Source of the DNA: Marinobacter halodurans | GTDB taxonomy: Bacteria; Pseudomonadota; Gammaproteobacteria; Pseudomonadales; Oleiphilaceae | Assembly: GCF_004327985.1 (NCBI RefSeq) | Contig: NZ_SJDL01000004.1 | Coordinates: 124,001-188,000, forward strand | Direction of reading: 5' to 3' | Length of the DNA: 64,000 bases | Shown here: positions 58,724 through 64,000 of the stretch, one piece after another | Position numbering within the stretch: position 1 is the first letter of the stretch | Layout: each line of letters starts with the position of its first letter | Notes under the pieces: model-generated | The model's database searches: none | The model's input: the letters and a program-made list of their open reading frames with translations, nothing else | Told to the model about the DNA's origin: nothing | Position numbers and translations under genes: made by a program

Positions 58724-59026
58724 TCAAAGGATTGATTCGTAATGGCTAACGGTCGGCTCGAAACGCGTCATGAGCTGTTGCACCTCGCCAGGTACAACGG
58801 CTTGGTTAAAATGGTCACCGGCAAACTGCTTCACGGCGTCCATCGACTCGAACCAGAAGATGGTTGTGAACTCGACCTCGTCGCCATCATCCCGCTTGAG
58901 CAGATCGGTGCGGATATAGCCGGACACACCCTGCGTCACCCGCGGCAGGATGTCATTGGTGAATAGTGTTTCGTATTTATCGGCATCGTTGGGACGAGTC
59001 CAGCCCTTCCAGATTCTTGCGATCAC
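58724..59026 (-). CDS. Antibiotic biosynthesis monooxygenase (ABM) domain protein
   Basis: 100 residues from a GTG after GAGGAG. Ferredoxin-like ABM fold: IARIWKGWTRPNDADKYETLFTNDILPRV then GYIRTDLLKRDD and EFTTIFWFESMDAVKQFAG. Such proteins are small oxygenases, haem-degrading enzymes or stress proteins; substrate unknown. Confidence 0.85.
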   Translation of the reverse strand: MIARIWKGWTRPNDADKYETLFTNDILPRVTQGVSGYIRTDLLKRDDGDEVEFTTIFWFESMDAVKQFAGDHFNQAVVPGEVQQLMTRFEPTVSHYESIL

Positions 59027-59146
59027 AAAGACTCCTCAACAGATCGGGCATCGCCGTTCGCAGCGACACAAACTGTAAACCTGAGGCCGTCAACGGCCGC
59101 TGCCCCGGTCATCGCTCCTTCGCACGGTACGGTTTCGGGCGCGGTA

Positions 59147-59485
59147 TCATGAGCCCCGGGGTGCAAACATGATGATGGCCATACCGGTCAGTGCCACGCC
59201 GCACCCCACCAGATCCCAGACCGTTGGCCGGATGCCGTCCACCGCCCACAGCCACAGGATGGCGACAAAGATGTAGACGCCCCCGTACGCCGCATACACC
59301 CGGCCGGCCGCAGTTGGATGGAGAGACAGCAACCACGCAAAGGTCGCCAGGCTCAACGCGCCCGGCACCAGCAGCCAGACGGTTTTACCCTCGCGCAGCC
59401 ACAGGTACGGCAGATAACAGCCCACGATTTCCGCCAGTGCAGTCACCAGAAAGAGGCCGAGTGTCTTGAGCTCGGACAAAAGCAT
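59147..59485 (-). CDS. ynfA: YnfA family inner-membrane protein
   Basis: 112 residues, four membrane helices. Typical start [24 protein letters not shown] and the core [19 protein letters not shown]. YnfA is a small multidrug-resistance-like protein of uncertain function (UPF0060). Confidence 0.93.
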   Translation of the reverse strand: MLLSELKTLGLFLVTALAEIVGCYLPYLWLREGKTVWLLVPGALSLATFAWLLSLHPTAAGRVYAAYGGVYIFVAILWLWAVDGIRPTVWDLVGCGVALTGMAIIMFAPRGS

Positions 59486-59537
59486 CTACCTTTAGTCGTT
59501 CGAGGGAGCCGGGAACACGGCGGGCAAGCCGATATCG

Positions 59538-59915
59538 TTACTCGGCGGAAGGAAGATTGCCGCCCAGCATGTTCTCGACCACCGCGGCATTGTAGAAGGC
59601 TTCGACGGTCTGGATTTTATCGTCCCGGACACGGAACCAGACTGCAAGCCGCACATCCCCGATGGGTTCGAAATGGGTCTGGTAATCCAGGATCGCGAAC
59701 ACGTGCTCCCCGTCGGCACTGAGCTGACGGACGATCAGGTCCTTCTGGATGGCCGCCATGCCGAACTGGTAGGCCAGCATGTCGTCGCGGCTGAGGAAGT
59801 GCATATTCGGCCCCACGTACTCAAACCCGGTATCCACAAGCAGGGCCTTCGCCTCATCGAAACGCTGCGCCTGAATATCGGAAATGAACTGCGCCACGAT
59901 GTCTTTTGGCTGCAT
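59538..59915 (-). CDS. SnoaL/NTF2-like protein
   Basis: 125 residues. Cone-shaped alpha+beta fold pattern: DIVAQFISDIQAQRFDEAKALLVD (N-terminal helices), HFLSRDDMLAY, and C-terminal strands DVRLAVWFRVRDDKIQTVEAFYNA. May be an isomerase, hydrolase or binding protein. Start at the ATG behind GGAG; the longer frame upstream is unlikely. Confidence 0.8.
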   Translation of the reverse strand: MQPKDIVAQFISDIQAQRFDEAKALLVDTGFEYVGPNMHFLSRDDMLAYQFGMAAIQKDLIVRQLSADGEHVFAILDYQTHFEPIGDVRLAVWFRVRDDKIQTVEAFYNAAVVENMLGGNLPSAE

Positions 59916-60113
59916 AAATAGACTCCACGTCCAGTGTGGGATGGGTTCGAATGCCGGGTCCGGACAGAGGCCAGAAGAGCCCGGTACCCGTCCCACGTAT
60001 ATATCAAAAAGGAGCCGTGACCACGAGCCCTCGAGCGTGACTTTTCAGCGTTCCGGCTCCTGCCGGGAGGATACGCGAAGCGCGGCTCGGCAGGCTCCAG
60101 CTCAACGACCGGT

Positions 60114-60217
60114 GACTACACGATCGTGCCGCGCAGTGTAGTCCATCAGGAGCGTGCCGGCCCTGTCTTCTCAACCGGGCAGGTTGGACGGTGGGCCGGA
60201 GTCGAAATAACTCCGGC
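60114..60217. terminator. Two perfect hairpins in the gap before the repeat-protein gene end
   Basis: GACTACAC/GTGTAGTC (60114-60121, 60136-60143) and GCCGGAGT-N7-ACTCCGGC (60195-60202, 60210-60217). The second begins 13 bp after the stop of the minus-strand gene at 60231 and is a likely transcript end, though no T run follows. The rest of 59916-60230 shows no gene. Confidence 0.55.
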
Positions 60218-60230
60218 ACTCTGGCCGGGC

Positions 60231-61241
60231 TCAGTACAGATAGGGCGCCAGCGCCAGTTCCAGGCGCGCCTGCGCCGAGTAGAGGTCCGATACGGACATC
60301 ACCGGCTGCGTCGGCGGGTTCAACCCGGGCCAGGCCGACTGCAATTCGTCCAGGGCCTTGACCGCATGGCGCCAGGCTTCCTTGTTGCGCTGCTGCAGCA
60401 CCTTCTTGTGGCTGTCCAGGTAGTCCCTTGCGGCAAGCACGAAACCACGGCCGTCCTGGTATTCGTGGACAGCAACGAACCGGCCATCGTCCAGCGCCTC
60501 GTCGTATTCCATGACCGCCTTCTTGGCCAGGGCCAGTGTCACCCTGGATACCGTCTTCTCATTCTGCCCCTCGTCGCCGACCGCTTGAATGGCCTGCTCG
60601 ATAGCCACCCAGGCGTTCCGGAACGACTGGTTGATATCGCCCCAGTTCTGCACCTGGCCGGCGTCTTCCGCCAGCTCCTCGAGGTGTTCACCCAGGGCCT
60701 TCTGGCCGCGATGTTCCAGGCCGGCCTCGACCATGGGATAAAGCTCGATCCAGGGATGAGTCAGGTGCGGGCGGCCGTCGGCCACATCGCCGGATTTGAT
60801 CAGCTCACGCGCTTCCATGAGGTGCCCCTGCATCATGGTCAGCATGGCCACATAAGCGCCGTCAGAGGTCACGGCAGAGACGGTGCCGGCGCCTTCGCCG
60901 CCCTCTCCGCCTTCACCACCCTCGCCACCTTCACCGCCTTTACCGCCGGCTGCGAAGTAGCTGAACGCGGGGCCAGGTGTCGCAGCGTGCTTCTCACCAT
61001 CCTCGCCGCCATGGCTTTCGCCACCTTCTCCACCATGAAGTTCACCGCCTTCACCCCCATGGTGCTCGCCGCCTTCGCCAGCCTCTTCCGTGTATTTCTC
61101 ACCGCCCTCACCTCCGTGGGCGTCGGCTTGCATCATCTGCCCGTGACCTTCCTGATCGCGGTCATCAGCAACCACCGTGCCGCTGGCCAGCAGTGTCGCC
61201 ACACCGATACCGGTCCACAATTTCAACTTCTGATTCTTCAT
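60231..61241 (-). CDS. Secreted His/Gly/Glu-repeat protein with helical C-terminal domain
   Basis: 336 residues. Signal peptide KLWTGIGVATLLASGTVVA, cleavage near residue 25. Residues about 40-120 are low-complexity repeats of HGGEGGE type followed by (GGE)n, rich in His and Glu, likely flexible and metal-binding. The C-terminal ~210 residues are helical (HLMEARELIKSGDVADGRPHLTHPWIELY) and form a separate domain of unknown function. AGGAGAG ribosome site. It diverges from a Fe(II)-enzyme gene, so a role in iron or metal handling is plausible. The repeat number may vary between strains. Confidence 0.8.
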   Translation of the reverse strand: MKNQKLKLWTGIGVATLLASGTVVADDRDQEGHGQMMQADAHGGEGGEKYTEEAGEGGEHHGGEGGELHGGEGGESHGGEDGEKHAATPGPAFSYFAAGGKGGEGGEGGEGGEGGEGAGTVSAVTSDGAYVAMLTMMQGHLMEARELIKSGDVADGRPHLTHPWIELYPMVEAGLEHRGQKALGEHLEELAEDAGQVQNWGDINQSFRNAWVAIEQAIQAVGDEGQNEKTVSRVTLALAKKAVMEYDEALDDGRFVAVHEYQDGRGFVLAARDYLDSHKKVLQQRNKEAWRHAVKALDELQSAWPGLNPPTQPVMSVSDLYSAQARLELALAPYLY

Positions 61242-61375
61242 CCAGGCTCTCCTGAAATCCTCCGTCGGTCGGCATGACGCAACGGCGAAAAGATTGATGG
61301 TACTTTCAAGGTGAGGCATGATGATCCAAATCATGTCACAATTGCAAATAATTCGTATTCCGAACCGGAGCCCCC
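61242..61375. promoter_or_regulatory. Divergent promoter region with candidate Fur box
   Basis: An AT-rich stretch (about 61338-61360) contains TTGCAAATAATTCGTATTC, which resembles a degenerate Fur box (half-site TGCAAAT, partial second half). PiuC-type genes are commonly Fur-controlled. The match is weak and only suggestive. Confidence 0.4.
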
Positions 61376-62050
61376 ATGATTCTATGCATTGGCGACGTCC
61401 TGGGCCCCGAGCAACTGGCGCGTGTCCGCGCGGCGCTCGATCAGGGGCAGTTCGAGGATGGTCGCAAAACGGCCGGCTGGCACGCGCGTCTGGTCAAGAA
61501 CAATGAGCAGATGCAGGCAGGCAGTGCGGCATCCCGGGCCCTGCGCCAGGAAGTGGAAAAAACCCTCTCAGGGCACCCGGTCTTCCAGATGGCCGTGCGC
61601 CCGGCGAAGATGACGTCCATCCTGTTCAGTCGCTACCGCGATGGCATGACCTACGGGAATCACGTCGATGACCCGGTGATGGGCAGCGGCCCCGGCCGGC
61701 TGCGGACCGACATCTCCTTCACCCTGTTTCTCGACGATCCGGAAAGCTATGACGGCGGCGAACTGGTCACCGACACCACCGCCGGGGAACAGTCCTACAA
61801 ACTGCCCGCCGGCTCGGTCATTACCTACCCGTCCTCCACCCTGCACCGGGTCGAACCCGTCACCCGCGGCCAACGCCGGGTGGCGGTCGGCTGGATCCAG
61901 AGCACCATCCGCGATCCGGCCCAGCGGGAAGTGCTGTTCGACATCGACACCGCCCGCCGCCAGATTTTCGAACGCGAGGGCAAGACAACGGAGTTCGACC
62001 TGCTGACCAAATCCCTCGCCAACCTGCAGCGTTTCTGGGCTGAAGTGTGA
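61376..62050 (+). CDS. piuC: PKHD-type Fe(II)/2-oxoglutarate hydroxylase (PiuC-like)
   Basis: 224 residues. Iron ligands H96-x-D98 (YGNHVDD) and H157 (STLHRVEP), with R167 for 2-oxoglutarate (RGQRRVAVGW). Starts MILCIGDVLGPEQLARVR, typical of PiuC. In Pseudomonas piuC lies with the siderophore receptor piuA; no receptor is next to it here. GGAG precedes the ATG. Confidence 0.93.
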   Translation: MILCIGDVLGPEQLARVRAALDQGQFEDGRKTAGWHARLVKNNEQMQAGSAASRALRQEVEKTLSGHPVFQMAVRPAKMTSILFSRYRDGMTYGNHVDDPVMGSGPGRLRTDISFTLFLDDPESYDGGELVTDTTAGEQSYKLPAGSVITYPSSTLHRVEPVTRGQRRVAVGWIQSTIRDPAQREVLFDIDTARRQIFEREGKTTEFDLLTKSLANLQRFWAEV

Positions 62051-62053
62051 CGC

Positions 62054-62722
62054 CTACTGCCGGGCAGCCTGGCCAGCAGCGGCATTGCGCAAGTAATCCG
62101 CCCGCTGGGCGTCGTAGGCCCGCCTGAAGGCTGGCCTGGCCTCGCCGCGTGCCACGTAGGCGGAGAGGTTCGGGAACGCCCCGAGCAACCCGGACCCTCC
62201 CAGTCTGCGCAGCACCTGGATCATCAGCAGGTCACCGGCACTGAAGCCACCATCGAGCCAGTCGGCCTCCGCCAGCCGATCGGACAGGTCCGCCAGGCGG
62301 CTACGGATGCGCCCCTCGACAGCCGGCAGACGCTGCTCGTACCAGCTCTCGTCGCGCTCCAGGTAGGTGGCGATTTCCCGCTCTACAATGGACGGCTCCA
62401 GCGTACTGACCGCCGCAAACATCCACGCGACCGCGCGTGCCCGGGCCGCCTCGTCACGGGGCAGAAGCCCCTCGTGGCGTTCGGCGATGTGCCACACGAT
62501 CGCGCCCGATTCAAACAGGACAAGCCCGCCCTCCTCAAAGGTCGGGATCTGCCCGAACGGATGCAGCGCACGATGGGGCGCTTCCTTCATTGCATGGAAC
62601 GAGACGAAGCGAACCCGATACGGGCAGTCCACTTCCTCAAGCGCCCAGCGTACCGGCATGTCACGGGCCATCCCCCGACCGCGGTCAGGCGACTGCTCAA
62701 AGGTTGTAATGGTAGGCATCAT
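62054..62722 (-). CDS. Glutathione S-transferase family protein
   Basis: 222 residues. Thioredoxin-like N-terminus (about 1-85: RWALEEVDCPYRVRFVSF, HPFGQIPTFEEGGLVLFESGAIVWHIAE) with the cis-Pro in QIPTF and the E-S pair binding glutathione, and a helical C-terminus. No clear catalytic Tyr/Ser near the start. Converges with the piuC gene (3 bp between stops). Confidence 0.9.
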   Translation of the reverse strand: MMPTITTFEQSPDRGRGMARDMPVRWALEEVDCPYRVRFVSFHAMKEAPHRALHPFGQIPTFEEGGLVLFESGAIVWHIAERHEGLLPRDEAARARAVAWMFAAVSTLEPSIVEREIATYLERDESWYEQRLPAVEGRIRSRLADLSDRLAEADWLDGGFSAGDLLMIQVLRRLGGSGLLGAFPNLSAYVARGEARPAFRRAYDAQRADYLRNAAAGQAARQ

Positions 62723-62862
62723 CCGACAGGCTCCCGCTGCACGTCCTGCAGCACCGTTATAGGCTTGGGTTGCCCTGGTTAGTCGGATGGGATCGCACGG
62801 AATCTACCCGGCCGGAACACCATTCCGGCCCAGGGTCCATTATCGGTTGCCCGCGGGCGGGG

Positions 62863-63084
62863 TCAGCGGCCGGGGAAGCGACACCCGGCCCCCTGCTGAA
62901 CGGGCGGGCACGCCACCGAACCGTACGAACAGAAAACACAGCAGTCCCCCGCCTTCGGCTTTAACAGGGCTTTGCAGGCCTCGCACTGGTAGAAGTACTG
63001 GCAGGCCTCGGTGGGCATGGTTTCTGTCTTCTGGTGGCCGCAGTTCGGGCAGGTGATGGTGGACTCCAGGGTGATCGCGGGCAT
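62863..63084 (-). CDS. GDCCVxC domain protein (Cys form)
   Basis: 73 residues. Zinc-like C-x2-C (TCPNCGHQKTETMP), CEAC, then the signature GDCCVFCSYGS. Some relatives have selenocysteine at this site; here it is Cys (codon TGT/TGC type). Often linked with mercury or other metal/metalloid resistance and SAM methyltransferase genes. AGGAGG ribosome site; 13 bp downstream of the methyltransferase gene and surely cotranscribed. Confidence 0.88.
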   Translation of the reverse strand: MPAITLESTITCPNCGHQKTETMPTEACQYFYQCEACKALLKPKAGDCCVFCSYGSVACPPVQQGAGCRFPGR

Positions 63085-63097
63085 CTTCACCTCCTGG

Positions 63098-63778
63098 TTA
63101 TGCAGCAGTCCTCGCCGGCTTCTCCGCCACAAAGACCAGAAATGGCCATAGCGGCACCCCCAGCGTCCTTTCAAAGGTGATCTTACAACCGGCCTGCTCC
63201 AACGTGGGAAAAACCGAAACCGCCCGACATCCCAGGGAAATGGACGGAACACGCCACACCAGATCCTCCACCCTGTCGGCCAACCACCTCACGTAGCGGC
63301 TTTGGGGATACGTGGAATGCGCGACACCGATCCGCCCTCCCGGTTTCGTCACACGCATGAGCTCCCTTGCCCCCTCAGCCGGGTCATAAACGGGACATAG
63401 GCTGTAGGTGGAAACGACCGCGTCAAAGCTGTTGTCATCAAAAGGCAGGTTGAGGATGTCCCCGGTCCGGAACTCGGCCTGGCTACCGGCCCCGGCGTCG
63501 TCGATTCGCTGCCTGGCGACAGCCAACATGTCGTCGCTCATGTCAAAGAGAACGACCCTGCCCGATGGTCCGGCCTTTTCCAGGGCAAGCAGGGTTGTTG
63601 AACCTGTGCCTGCACCGCAATCTAGAATGTTGTCGCCGGAGTGTATCGCCTCATTCACCAACACGCGCCGCCCACGCTGATCCGATCCAGCCGTGAGAAA
63701 CCAGTGCTGCCAATCATACCGTCGCGCAACGCGGTCATAGACGGACCGGAGCGTCTCTCTGTCCACGGCCTTGCGCAT
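63098..63778 (-). CDS. Class I SAM-dependent methyltransferase (UbiE-like)
   Basis: 226 residues. SAM motif LDCGAGTGSTTLLALEKAG (about 53-71), acidic motif VVLFDMSDDML, and a UbiE/COQ5-like core with FDAVVSTYSLCPVYDP. The Cys residues CPVY and GC near the end are notable. Operon with the GDCCVxC protein. AGGAGG precedes the ATG; substrate unknown. Confidence 0.9.
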   Translation of the reverse strand: MRKAVDRETLRSVYDRVARRYDWQHWFLTAGSDQRGRRVLVNEAIHSGDNILDCGAGTGSTTLLALEKAGPSGRVVLFDMSDDMLAVARQRIDDAGAGSQAEFRTGDILNLPFDDNSFDAVVSTYSLCPVYDPAEGARELMRVTKPGGRIGVAHSTYPQSRYVRWLADRVEDLVWRVPSISLGCRAVSVFPTLEQAGCKITFERTLGVPLWPFLVFVAEKPARTAA

Positions 63779-63811
63779 CAACGAACCTCCTCATTCCGAT
63801 GGCCACCCTGC

Positions 63812-64000
63812 TTAACGGGCGGCTTCACCATTACAGCGCCTTATCAACTGAGACGAAAATGCAGCATATGCTGCAACCAATGCACCGAAGAATAGAATCC
63901 AGTCTATTGTCACGCCAAGCCGGCCAGCTCCAAAAGCACCGTAGAAAACACCCGCTACGCTCAGCACAGAACACCACGCCCTGGATCTCAATCCGCGCAG
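63812..64000 (-). CDS. C-terminal end of an integral membrane protein (cut by window edge)
   Basis: 62 codons open to the right edge and ending in TAA. Two hydrophobic stretches: WCSVLSVAGVFYGAFGAGRL and IDWILFFGALVAAYAAFSS, with the ending QLIRRCNGEAAR basic, as in inner-membrane proteins. It is just upstream of, and codirectional with, the methyltransferase gene (33 bp), so it may be the first part of the same operon. Product unknown. Confidence 0.5.
   Translation of the reverse strand: MRGLRSRAWCSVLSVAGVFYGAFGAGRLGVTIDWILFFGALVAAYAAFSSQLIRRCNGEAAR

Noticed and set aside
60890-61130. Short tandem DNA repeats resembling a CRISPR or microsatellite array
   Set aside because: They are codon-level repeats (GGT/GGC GAG) inside the coding region of the His/Gly/Glu protein; there are no spacers.
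60126-61277. 383-codon plus-strand frame opposite the repeat protein
   Set aside because: Antisense to Gly/Glu repeats; the minus strand has signal peptide, ribosome site and better composition.
1-64000. tRNA, rRNA or a CRISPR array
   Set aside because: I looked for tRNA-like cloverleaf arms, conserved rRNA stretches and regularly spaced repeats and saw none. A covariance-model search would be needed to exclude a small RNA gene.

Overview
The window is a chromosome segment from a high-GC gammaproteobacterium, most likely a marine or halophilic Marinobacter-like organism. That placement is an inference from the long-form isocitrate lyase, the LexA-controlled PA0069-type radical SAM gene, the NsrR-Hmp pair, the PiuC-type hydroxylase and the general gene style. 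No rRNA or tRNA gene is visible to settle it. It divides into a 33.6 kb transposable (Mu-like) prophage and about 30 kb of ordinary chromosome.

Prophage (1280-34887). The ends can be set to the base: each starts 5'-TGT, both flanks carry the same 5-bp target duplication TCGAC, and matching transposase-site motifs lie 17 bp inside each end. It sits between aceA (1-1077, minus, cut by the window edge) and a LexA-boxed radical SAM gene (35013). From left to right it carries a leftward XRE-type repressor, an operator/early-promoter block, ner, the DDE transposase A and its ATPase partner B. A run of small early genes follows (many unknown, one HNH, a GemA homologue), then one Mor/C-type activator. 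The late genes start with a DUF5675 protein and a 3TM holin. They continue with terminase, portal, head protein F (with an apparent C-terminal PBECR nuclease domain), protease I with an internal scaffold start, capsid T, and a contractile tail and baseplate. The last genes are a fibre, its chaperone and a NlpC/P60-like hydrolase. Unusual points: two late promoters of identical geometry that should give leaderless mRNAs, a textbook -1 frameshift signal in the tail-assembly gene, an antisense membrane-protein moron between tape measure and gpN, and an open reading frame that runs out of the left end into host DNA.

Host, right of the prophage. 35013-36092 is the SOS-type radical SAM gene. 36164-41078 is a five-gene operon (GtrA flippase, GtrB-like polyprenyl-phosphate sugar transferase, ArnT-like transferase, OmpR-type regulator, histidine kinase), probably a two-component-controlled envelope sugar modification. 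41469-47183 is a complete oligopeptide/dipeptide ABC transporter, followed by a LysR regulator, an M24 Xaa-Pro peptidase, a threonine aldolase and a PaaX-type regulator. This reads as peptide uptake and breakdown.

51437-64000 is mixed housekeeping and accessory sequence. It holds a periplasmic binding protein, a phosphatase-like protein with a shortened P-loop, a sulfotransferase and a branched-chain aminotransferase, then flavohaemoglobin with its divergent NsrR repressor and paired candidate operators, and a zinc alcohol dehydrogenase. Small enzymes follow (GFA, ABM, YnfA, NTF2-like). The end holds a secreted His/Gly/Glu-repeat protein divergent from a PiuC-like Fe(II) hydroxylase, a GST-like protein, and a GDCCVxC protein coupled to a methyltransferase.
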